13,663 nucleotides of DNA, from assembly GCA_016297325.1 (NCBI GenBank), contig JAEDGW010000072.1, positions 1 through 13,663 on the forward strand. The letters run 5' to 3'. Both the position numbers and the translations under genes were made by a program. Of the stretch, positions 5,464 to 12,256 are shown one piece after another; position 1 is the first letter of the stretch, and the number at the start of each line of letters is the position of its first letter. The stretch comes from Coprococcus sp. (lineage in GTDB: Bacteria; Bacillota; Clostridia; Lachnospirales; Lachnospiraceae). Below the pieces are notes generated by a model. The model had not been told where the DNA came from. It saw nothing but the letters and a program-made list of their open reading frames with translations, and did not search any database.

Positions 5464-7335
5464 ATGAGAAAAGAATATGTTATGGGTAACGGAGCTATAG
5501 CCCTCGGTGCGCTTGCAGCGGGACTCAACCTTGTGGCTGGATATCCGGGAACCCCATCTTCGGAGATACTTGAGACAGTGGCGAAATATCCGCATGACGG
5601 AGTACATGTGGAGTGGTCGGTAAATGAAAAGGCAGCCATGGAGGTTGCCGCAAGTGCATCATACAGTGGAGCGAGAACGCTTGTGACCATGAAACAGGTT
5701 GGTCTAAATGTGGCGTCAGATCCTCTTATGTCACTGGCGTATGTTGGAATAAAAGGCGGAATGGTCATCGTGTCAGCGGATGATCCGGGGCCTATATCAT
5801 CTCAGACAGAGCAGGATACAAGGATGTTTGCAGACTTCTGCAGGATTCCGGTATTTGACCCGTCGACTCCTGAGGAGGCATACCAGATGATACAGGATGC
5901 ATTTGACTACTCAGAGAAATATAAGACGCCGGTTCTGTTCAGACCGACAACCAGAGTGTGCCATGCATATGCGTCCATAGAGGTAAAAGACGAGTGGAAG
6001 GCAAAAGAGTATGAGGGATTTGTAAAAGATTCAAAGAAATGGGTCATCTTCCCAAGATTGTCATTTGCCAACCATGCTATGATAGAGAAGAGAAATGTGG
6101 AGATCGGGGACGACTTCGGCAGCTACTCCATGAACACGGTGGAGGGAAGCGGCAGCAAGGCGGTATTCGCATCGGGAATCAGCTATTGCTACGCCAAGGA
6201 GACACTTAAGAATGTGCCTGATGTGAAGCTGATCCGTATAGCGACCCCACATCCTTTCCCGGAGCAGTTCGTGAAGGATGCGCTGGACGGAGTGACGGAG
6301 GTCATGTGCCTTGAGGAGCTCAGCCCATACATAGAGAATCAGATATTACGCCTTGCGGGCAAATATCATATGGATATAAATGTCAGAGGAAAGCAGACCG
6401 GTGATGTGCCGACAAGCGGAGAGCTCAGTACCAACAAGGCTGCAGACATCCTGTGCGATTTTCTGGGACTTGAGAAGACTTCACAGGTTGATGTGTCAGA
6501 TGCACCGGCACTTCCTGTAAGGCCGCCTGTACTGTGTGCGGGATGCCCTCACAGAGCGTCATTCTATGCGGTAAAGAAGGCGATGACCGGCAGAAAGAGC
6601 TATTTCTGCGGAGATATTGGATGCTATACACTTGGAAATGCCATGCCGCTTGACATGGTGGATACCTGTCTGTGCATGGGAGCCGGAATCACCATGGCGC
6701 AGGGCTTCCACTGGGTGGATGAAGATGGCGTGTGCTTTGCATTTGTGGGAGATTCCACATTCTTCGCGTCGGGCATGACCGGCGTGGTAAATGCAGTGTA
6801 TAACGATGCGAATATGATCCTGTGCGTGCTGGACAATTCGACCACAGCCATGACGGGACACCAGCCACATCCGGGAACGGGACGCAACATGATGGGTCAG
6901 TTCGTGGACAAGGTGAGCATACAGAAGGTTCTTGAGGGAATCGGAGTGAAGAAGATCGTCACTGTTGATCCGCTTGATCTTGAGGCGAGCGTGGCAGCAG
7001 TTAAAGAGTGTGCGGATATCAGAGGAGTCAAAGCGATTATTTTCAAGTCGCCTTGTATAGCTATCACCAGGCCATCGGGCAAGATGGAGATATCCGAAAA
7101 GTGTATACAGTGTAAGAAATGTATCATAGAGATAGGCTGCCCTGCGATCATCCTTAAGGATGGCAAGGTGGCGATAGATGAAAGCCTGTGTACGGGATGC
7201 GGTCTGTGTTCACAGATCTGCCCGGTGGGTGCGATACATGATGCTGGCTCTGAGGCAGATAAAGCATCAGATGCTGCGTGTGCGTGTTCAAATGCGGCGA
7301 CAAAAGCTGGGAAGGGAGGAACTGTCAATGAATAA
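5464..7335 (+). CDS. iorA: Indolepyruvate:ferredoxin oxidoreductase, alpha subunit
   Basis: 623 residues. With IorB it carries out CoA- and ferredoxin-dependent oxidative decarboxylation of aryl-pyruvates (from Trp, Phe, Tyr) to aryl-acetyl-CoA, in the cytoplasm; the reaction is reversible. Domains in order: the N-terminal pyrimidine-binding domain with GYPGTPSSE (26-34) and NEKAAMEVA (54-62, with the expected TPP-activating Glu), a middle domain, then LCAGCPHRASF, FCGDIGCYTLG and the TPP/Mg motif GDSTFF (429-434) to NSTT. The C-terminal ferredoxin domain has two 4Fe-4S motifs: C547, C550, C553, C559 and C576, C579, C582, C586, each ending in CP. The ATG at 5464 follows GGGAAGGA; an upstream in-frame TTG (5398) lacks a site. 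A tail of about 30 residues after the last cluster (ADKASDAACACSNAAT) is low-complexity. The end overlaps iorB by 8 nt. Confidence 0.96.
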   Translation: MRKEYVMGNGAIALGALAAGLNLVAGYPGTPSSEILETVAKYPHDGVHVEWSVNEKAAMEVAASASYSGARTLVTMKQVGLNVASDPLMSLAYVGIKGGMVIVSADDPGPISSQTEQDTRMFADFCRIPVFDPSTPEEAYQMIQDAFDYSEKYKTPVLFRPTTRVCHAYASIEVKDEWKAKEYEGFVKDSKKWVIFPRLSFANHAMIEKRNVEIGDDFGSYSMNTVEGSGSKAVFASGISYCYAKETLKNVPDVKLIRIATPHPFPEQFVKDALDGVTEVMCLEELSPYIENQILRLAGKYHMDINVRGKQTGDVPTSGELSTNKAADILCDFLGLEKTSQVDVSDAPALPVRPPVLCAGCPHRASFYAVKKAMTGRKSYFCGDIGCYTLGNAMPLDMVDTCLCMGAGITMAQGFHWVDEDGVCFAFVGDSTFFASGMTGVVNAVYNDANMILCVLDNSTTAMTGHQPHPGTGRNMMGQFVDKVSIQKVLEGIGVKKIVTVDPLDLEASVAAVKECADIRGVKAIIFKSPCIAITRPSGKMEISEKCIQCKKCIIEIGCPAIILKDGKVAIDESLCTGCGLCSQICPVGAIHDAGSEADKASDAACACSNAATKAGKGGTVNE

Positions 7336-7900
7336 AGATATTCTGGTCTGCGGAGTAGGCGGACAGGGAACGGTTCTTGCGTCCAAGCTTATTGCATCGG
7401 CGTATATGGCAAATGGCGAGACAGTACATTCGGCGGAGACCATAGGCATGGCACAGAGAGGCGGAAGTGTCACAAGCCATGTGAGGATGGGTGAGGCGTA
7501 TTCACCGCTCATAGCCCAGGGCGGCGCCGACATCATACTTGCATTTGAGCCTGCGGAGGCGGTGAGAAATCTGTCGTATCTGAAAAAGGGCGGGATCGTC
7601 ATCACCAACAACGTTCCGGTTAAGCCGGCAACAGACTCACTCATGAATTCAGGCTACGAGGCACAACCGATGCTGGATTATCTGAAGGGCAAATGTGACT
7701 GCATAGTCATGGACGGCGAGGCGATAAGCCGTGAATTTGGCTCGGCAAAGTTTTATAACATAGCACTCCTCGGAGTTGCGGTTGCCAGCGGCAGACTGGG
7801 ACTTGACGAGGCGGACATCATATCAGCCATTGAGAACGGCGTGAATCCGAAGTTTGTGGAAGTGAACAAGAAAGTATTTGCGTATGCTATGAATATGTAG
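7328..7900 (+). CDS. iorB: Indolepyruvate:ferredoxin oxidoreductase, beta subunit
   Basis: 190 residues, the usual size for IorB, the pyruvate-ferredoxin-oxidoreductase gamma-like domain that completes the IorAB enzyme. The start MNKDILVCGVGGQGTVLAS carries the GxGGQG signature (residues 9-14), followed by ETIGMAQRGGSVTSHVRMG, the most conserved stretch of the family. The ATG at 7328 lies 8 nt after GGGAGG. The alternative upstream frame opening at 7178 is coding sequence of iorA in another frame and is rejected. It overlaps the end of iorA by 8 nt, so the subunits are coupled for stoichiometric synthesis. A 136-nt AT-rich gap with a weak hairpin separates it from paaK, so paaK may be co-transcribed or have its own promoter. 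Confidence 0.96.
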   Translation: MNKDILVCGVGGQGTVLASKLIASAYMANGETVHSAETIGMAQRGGSVTSHVRMGEAYSPLIAQGGADIILAFEPAEAVRNLSYLKKGGIVITNNVPVKPATDSLMNSGYEAQPMLDYLKGKCDCIVMDGEAISREFGSAKFYNIALLGVAVASGRLGLDEADIISAIENGVNPKFVEVNKKVFAYAMNM

Positions 7901-7974
7901 CTTGAAATTAAAAATATATAATAAATAGTTTATACAACAATAACGTTAATAGTTTTAGAAAATATCATAAACGA

Positions 7975-8008
7975 GTCTGCTTATATGAAATTGTGAATTT
8001 CAGCGGAC
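7975..8008 (+). promoter_or_regulatory. Imperfect hairpin between iorB and paaK
   Basis: GTCTGCT (7975-7981) pairs with AGCGGAC (8002-8008, one G-U pair), and inside it GAAATT (7987-7992) pairs with AATTTC (7996-8001) around a GTG loop, with a 5-nt bulge on one side. It ends about 10 nt before the paaK ribosome binding site. No U-tract follows. The rest of 7901-7974 is AT-rich with no promoter I could call confidently. Confidence 0.35.
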
Positions 8009-8036
8009 AGTTACGACAGGAAAAGGAGACACCACA

Positions 8037-9278
8037 ATGAAGTTAAATGACACACAGCTCAGCCAGGTGGACGCCCAGATAAAGCGTCTCGTAAATACTG
8101 ACAGCTACTATGGCAAGAAGTACAGAGACCTTGGTATAACAGAGATTACAAGCCAGGAAGCATTTGAGGAGATCCCATTTTCAAGCAAGGATGACCTGAG
8201 AAATGCTTACCCACTGGGAATTCAGGCTGTTCCAGATGAGGATGTGGTCCGTATCCACTCATCTTCAGGAACAACAGGAAAGCCGGTCATCATCCCTTAC
8301 ACAGCAAAGGATGTGGATGACTGGGCGATCATGTTCGCAAGATGTTACGAGACGGCGGGAATAACAAAGAAGGATCGTATACAGATCACACCGGGTTACG
8401 GTCTGTGGACGGCAGGAATAGGATTCCAGGCCGGTGCAGAGAAGCTTGGCGCCATGGCGGTTCCTATGGGACCTGGAAATACAGACAAGCAGCTCCAGAT
8501 GATGATAGATCTGAAGAGTACAGTACTGACAGCAACATCATCATATGCGCTTCTTCTTGCGGAGGAGATCGACAAGAGAGGTCTCAAAGACAAGATATAT
8601 CTGAAGAAGGGCGTATTTGGCTCTGAGCGCTGGAGCGAGAAGAAGAGAGAGTACATAAAAGACAGGCTTGGCATTGATCTGTATGATATCTATGGACTTA
8701 CAGAGATTTACGGACCGGGTATCGGAATAAGCTGCGATTCCCAGGACGGAATGCATTACTGGGATGACTATATTTATATAGAGATAATAGATCCAAAGAC
8801 CGGAAAGACTCTTCCTGACGGTGAGGAGGGAGAGATCGTCATCACCACTCTTGTGAAGGAGGGCGCACCTCTCATCCGTTTCAGAACACACGATATATCA
8901 AGGATCATTCCTGGTGAGTGTCCATGTGGAAGAAAACATCCTAGACTGGATATCATCAAGGGCAGAAGTGACGACATGTTCAAGGTACACGGCGTAAATA
9001 TGTTCCCAAGTCAGGTTGAAGAACTGCTTGCACTCGTGGATGGAGTTTCAAGTGAGTACACGATCAACATAGCCCATGATGAGCCTGCAAATAAGGATAT
9101 TATGCTGGTTACAGTTGAGGCTGAGGGACGTGTGGATTTCGAGCAGACAGGACGACATATAAGAGATCTGTTCAAATCAAGGATCGGTGTTACACCTAAG
9201 ATCACAGTTGTTCCGGTTGGAACACTGCCTAGAAGTGAGAAGAAGACACAGCGTGTCATCGACCATCGTGAGCAGTGA
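8037..9278 (+). CDS. paaK: Phenylacetate-CoA ligase (aryl-acetate:CoA ligase)
   Basis: 413 residues, slightly short but within range for PaaK (about 430). It activates phenylacetate or related aryl-acetates to the CoA thioester through an adenylate, using ATP. Visible motifs: ATP-binding loop HSSSGTTGKP (74-83), the aromatic adenylate motif YGLTEIYGPG (219-228), FRTHDIS where the ribose-binding Asp sits, ECPCGRKHPRLD, the hinge motif KGRSDDMFKVHGVNMFP (308-324), and LPRSEKKTQRVID near the end holding the C-terminal lysine(s). The ATG follows AAAAGGAG with 8-nt spacing. Placement behind iorAB fits an arylpyruvate to aryl-acetyl-CoA to aryl-acetate route that could yield ATP, or its reverse, reductive carboxylation of scavenged aryl-acetates for aromatic amino-acid synthesis. 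The sequence does not decide direction or preferred aryl group. Confidence 0.95.
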   Translation: MKLNDTQLSQVDAQIKRLVNTDSYYGKKYRDLGITEITSQEAFEEIPFSSKDDLRNAYPLGIQAVPDEDVVRIHSSSGTTGKPVIIPYTAKDVDDWAIMFARCYETAGITKKDRIQITPGYGLWTAGIGFQAGAEKLGAMAVPMGPGNTDKQLQMMIDLKSTVLTATSSYALLLAEEIDKRGLKDKIYLKKGVFGSERWSEKKREYIKDRLGIDLYDIYGLTEIYGPGIGISCDSQDGMHYWDDYIYIEIIDPKTGKTLPDGEEGEIVITTLVKEGAPLIRFRTHDISRIIPGECPCGRKHPRLDIIKGRSDDMFKVHGVNMFPSQVEELLALVDGVSSEYTINIAHDEPANKDIMLVTVEAEGRVDFEQTGRHIRDLFKSRIGVTPKITVVPVGTLPRSEKKTQRVIDHREQ

Positions 9279-9287
9279 TGGACGGAC

Positions 9288-9480
9288 GGTGAGCACCATT
9301 GATGAATGACGCATCTGATTTTTAGTATGTCCAATCAGGGTCGCTCCCGCTTATTTCGGCTCGCAGCGGTACTAAGGTGCCGCCTTAATGGCGCCACCTA
9401 AGGACCGGCGGCCTCAAATTCCCTGAGTTGGACATACTAAAACTCAGATGCTGTCAACGATGGTTGTATAGGTGCTCACC
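9288..9480. repeat. 193-bp long imperfect inverted repeat (MITE-like or structured-RNA element)
   Basis: The 315-nt gap between paaK and the next gene is dominated by this element. Its ends are GGTGAGCACC (9288-9297) and GGTGCTCACC (9471-9480). The arms 9311-9340 and 9421-9451 pair almost perfectly (GCATCTG, TTTTAGTATGTCCAA and CAGGG with their complements), with an interrupted segment between ends and arms. The 80-nt loop contains its own hairpin, 9368-9406: GGT and ACC at the base, AGGTG/CACCT, GCC/GGC and a TTAAT loop, with three mismatches. It begins 10 nt after the paaK stop. I see no coding frame for a transposase and no clear target-site duplication. It may double as the paaK terminator. 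Confidence 0.8.
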
Positions 9481-9593
9481 TGTCTATGTAGAGGATATTT
9501 TTATTATATTAGATACCTGTAATGTAGTTGTATGAGACTAGAAGAATATGTATTGACATATTTATATTTTAGAAGGGGTAGGAGTAATTAATT

Positions 9594-10310
9594 ATGAATT
9601 CAACTGATATAATTTCCTATATTGTTGCGTTTTTACTTGGGGTGGTGTTGTTCACTCTGGCGAATGAGATCATACTTAAGCTGCCGAACAATGAGAATAT
9701 ATTTAAGGGGAAGCCGAAGAGCTTTGAGAAGTTTTCTCCGAGATGTCTGTTCATACAGATACTTGGCGGAGTGTTCGGAGTGCTGATGGTGTGGCAGTTT
9801 GGTGTGAACCTTGAGGCGGTCACGGTATTCCTGTTCTTTGCACTGCTGACTATCATCACATTCATAGATGCGGACACCATGGAGATACCATTTGTGCTGA
9901 ATGTATGCATACTGGTGCTTGGAGTTGTATCTATATTTACAAGAGGCGGATTTTCTCTGACAGGCGGAGATCTCTCACTTGTGAGCAGACTCATAGGAAT
10001 GATATGTGTGAGTCTTCCACTGTTCCTGATAGTGCTGGTCATTCCGGATGGATTTGGCGGCGGAGATATCAAGCTCATGTTTGCTGCAGGATTCTTCCTT
10101 GGATGGAAGGCTACGGTCATAGCATTCTTCATCGGACTTATCATTGGTGGATGCCAGGGTGTGATACTTCTTGCAAGGCGTAAGAAGGGCAAGGACGATC
10201 ATTTCGCATTTGGCCCGGCACTCAGCGTGGGACTGATGATCGCAACATTTGTGGGATCTCAGTTGATGAACAGCTATATCAATATTATCAAGGCATCGTT
10301 TTATGCGTAG
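9594..10310 (+). CDS. A24-family prepilin-peptidase-like membrane aspartic protease
   Basis: 238 residues, strongly hydrophobic with about seven membrane segments. It carries the two catalytic aspartate motifs of type IV prepilin peptidases: FIDADTMEIP (90-99, first Asp D92) and FGGGDIKLM (155-163, the GxGD Asp D158). Such enzymes cut class III signal peptides from pilins and pseudopilins at the inner face of the membrane. The N-terminal methylase part of canonical PilD/ComC, with its paired CxxC zinc motifs, is not evident: only a short loop with KSFEKFSPRCLF remains, so this is probably a peptidase-only member. No pilin, secretion ATPase or competence gene is in the window, so its substrate is unknown. 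The ATG follows GGTAGGAG with 9-nt spacing. No convincing promoter was found in 9481-9580, though that stretch is AT-rich. Confidence 0.88.
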   Translation: MNSTDIISYIVAFLLGVVLFTLANEIILKLPNNENIFKGKPKSFEKFSPRCLFIQILGGVFGVLMVWQFGVNLEAVTVFLFFALLTIITFIDADTMEIPFVLNVCILVLGVVSIFTRGGFSLTGGDLSLVSRLIGMICVSLPLFLIVLVIPDGFGGGDIKLMFAAGFFLGWKATVIAFFIGLIIGGCQGVILLARRKKGKDDHFAFGPALSVGLMIATFVGSQLMNSYINIIKASFYA

Positions 10311-10316
10311 AAAACT

Positions 10317-10363
10317 AAATCGGCGGTGAACACGAAAATTTGTGTCCACCGCCGATTTAATTT
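10317..10363 (+). terminator. Terminator after the prepilin-peptidase-like gene
   Basis: AAATCGGCGGTG (10317-10328) pairs perfectly with CACCGCCGATTT (10347-10358), with a further inner ACAC/GTGT pairing around an 8-nt loop, then AATTTTG. It begins 7 nt after the stop codon. Confidence 0.85.
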
Positions 10364-10419
10364 TGATGGTGTGTTAAAATGCTGTGCTTGCACAGTTATT
10401 TGTACAAGTGAGAAAATTA

Positions 10420-10448
10420 CCAAAAAGTTATAAAAAAACAACTTTTGG
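10420..10448 (+). promoter_or_regulatory. Inverted repeat upstream of the CoA-ligase promoter
   Basis: CCAAAAAGTT (10420-10429) is complementary to AACTTTTGG (10440-10448) with one bulged A, around an A-rich interior. It ends 15 nt before the -35 box at 10464, so an operator or activator site is possible. A smaller hairpin CTGTG-CTTG-CACAG (10382-10395) and a TTGTACAA palindrome (10400-10407) lie just upstream. None matches a site I can name. Confidence 0.35.
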
Positions 10449-10463
10449 AAAATTATTTACCTA

Positions 10464-10492
10464 TTGTATATTTCCCATGCGAGGGATATACT
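10464..10492 (+). promoter_or_regulatory. Promoter of the CoA-ligase / lysA unit
   Basis: TTGTAT (10464-10469), 17-nt spacer, TATACT (10487-10492). Transcription would start near 10499, giving a leader of about 75 nt before the ATG at 10575. Confidence 0.65.
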
Positions 10493-10505
10493 ATAAGGAG
10501 TGCGA

Positions 10506-10519
10506 TTTAACGCGTTAAA
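10506..10519. promoter_or_regulatory. 14-bp perfect palindrome, candidate operator
   Basis: TTTAACGCGTTAAA reads the same on both strands and lies just downstream of the predicted transcription start. Both the position (about +8 to +21) and the CG-centred symmetry fit a repressor operator, for example of a LacI-type regulator, but no regulator gene is adjacent and the assignment is inference. Confidence 0.4.
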
Positions 10520-10574
10520 GCTTTTAATTGAAAAAGAGAGAAGAGCAATTTAAGAGAAGTTAGGAGTTACGGTT

Positions 10575-12209
10575 ATGCCAATCACAGATTACTTAGAGAG
10601 AAATGCCAGAGAATATGGAAATGATGTCGCTCTGGTGGAGATAAATCCTGATGTACAGGAGACAAGAAGAGTTACATGGAGGGAGTATGAGCTCATAGAG
10701 TCCAACCCTACATGCCAGTACAGAAGAGAGATAACATGGAGCGTGTTCAACGAGAAGGCCAACAGATTTGCCAATCTTCTGGTATCACGTGGAATACAGA
10801 AGGGAGACAAGGTAGGTATCCTCATGATGAACTGCCTTGAGTGGCTTCCAATATATTTCGGAGTATTGAAGACGGGAGCCATAGTGGTTCCGTTCAACTT
10901 CAGATACGATGCGGATGAGATCAAATACTGTGTAGAGCTTGCAGATGTTGACGTGCTTGTATTCGGCCCTGAGTTCATCGGACGTATAGAGACAGTCGTT
11001 GACGAGATCGCAGAGAAGAGGATACTCTTCTATGTGGGCGGCAATTGTCCTACATTTGCGGAGGATTATGACAAACTGGCATCCAACTGTTCGAGTGTAT
11101 TCGAGAAGAGAGACATCAAAGACAGCGATGATGCGGCTATATATTTCTCATCAGGAACAACAGGATTCCCGAAGGCTATCCTGCACAACCATGAGAGCCT
11201 GATGCATGCGGCAAAGGTTGAGAATACCCATCACGGACAGACAAAGGATGATGTGTTCCTGTGTATTCCGCCACTGTACCACACAGGAGCCAAGATGCAC
11301 TGGTTCGGAAGCCTGATAGTGGGCGGCAAGGCTGTTCTGCTCAAGGGCGTAAGCGCCAAGACTATACTTCAGACTGTAAGCGACGAGAAGTGTACTATAG
11401 TATGGCTTCTTGTGCCATGGGCTCAGGATATACTGCTTGCCATAGAGAACGGCGATGTACACCTGGAGGATTACGAGCTGTCACAGTGGAGACTGATGCA
11501 TATCGGAGCACAGCCTGTACCACAGAGTCTTATAAAGAAATGGAAAGAGATATTCCCGAATCATCAGTACGACACGAACTACGGACTTTCAGAGTCCATA
11601 GGACCAGGTGCTGTACATCTGGGAGTTGAGAACATACATAAGGTCGGAGCCATCGGTGTGCCGGGATACGGCTGGCAGGCAAAGATCGTGAACGAGGACG
11701 GAACAGAGGTCGAGCAGGGCGCAGTTGGCGAGCTTATCCTCAAGGGACCGGGAGTCATGACCTGCTACTACAAGAATCCAAAGGCGACAGAGGAGTGCCT
11801 GAAGGACGGCTGGCTGTACACAGGAGATATGGCTATGCAGGACGAAGATGGATTTATTTATCTTGTAGATAGAAAGAAAGATGTTATAATCAGTGGTGGA
11901 GAGAATATCTACCCTGTACAGATAGAGAACTTCCTCAGCAAATATGAGAAGATCAAGGACGTTGCAGTCATCGGTATCGCAGATGCCCGTCTCGGAGAGA
12001 TCACAGCGGCCATCATAGAGGTAAAGGATGGCATGACATGCACAGAGGAAGAGATCAACGAGTTCTGTAAAGAACTTCCAAGATACAAGAGACCAAGGAA
12101 GATCATATTTGAGCACGTTCCGAGAAATGCTACAGGTAAGATAGAAAAGCCACTTCTCAGAAAGATGCACAAGAGTGAGAACCTGGTAGCGGCAGAGAAT
12201 AACGCATAG
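10575..12209 (+). CDS. Class I adenylate-forming acyl/aryl-CoA ligase, substrate unknown
   Basis: 544 residues, the size of AMP-forming acyl-CoA synthetases (FadD/CaiC-like). Motifs in order: ATP-binding loop FSSGTTGFPK (191-200), DTNYGLSES with the adenine-contacting motif, GWLYTGD (412-418), the hinge DRKKDVIISGGENIYP, and PRNATGKIEKPLL with the catalytic lysine K522. It should activate a carboxylic acid with ATP and CoA; fatty, aryl and carnitine-type substrates are all possible. The N-terminus contains two similar blocks, RRVTWREYELIE (31-42) and RREITWSVFNE (49-59), of which the second matches the usual family position, so the first may be a short insertion or partial duplication. The ATG follows TTAGGAG with 8-nt spacing. 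A 47-nt gap without a terminator leads to the next gene, so the two are probably co-transcribed. Confidence 0.9.
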   Translation: MPITDYLERNAREYGNDVALVEINPDVQETRRVTWREYELIESNPTCQYRREITWSVFNEKANRFANLLVSRGIQKGDKVGILMMNCLEWLPIYFGVLKTGAIVVPFNFRYDADEIKYCVELADVDVLVFGPEFIGRIETVVDEIAEKRILFYVGGNCPTFAEDYDKLASNCSSVFEKRDIKDSDDAAIYFSSGTTGFPKAILHNHESLMHAAKVENTHHGQTKDDVFLCIPPLYHTGAKMHWFGSLIVGGKAVLLKGVSAKTILQTVSDEKCTIVWLLVPWAQDILLAIENGDVHLEDYELSQWRLMHIGAQPVPQSLIKKWKEIFPNHQYDTNYGLSESIGPGAVHLGVENIHKVGAIGVPGYGWQAKIVNEDGTEVEQGAVGELILKGPGVMTCYYKNPKATEECLKDGWLYTGDMAMQDEDGFIYLVDRKKDVIISGGENIYPVQIENFLSKYEKIKDVAVIGIADARLGEITAAIIEVKDGMTCTEEEINEFCKELPRYKRPRKIIFEHVPRNATGKIEKPLLRKMHKSENLVAAENNA

Positions 12210-12256
12210 TGAAAGTTATATACCTGCCGTAATACAGCACAGAAAGGACAAAAAAG

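Noticed and set aside
9545..9560. TTGACA upstream of the prepilin-peptidase-like gene as a -35 box
   Set aside because: The -10 position at proper spacing would be GGGGTA inside the ribosome binding site, so it cannot be a normal promoter for this gene.
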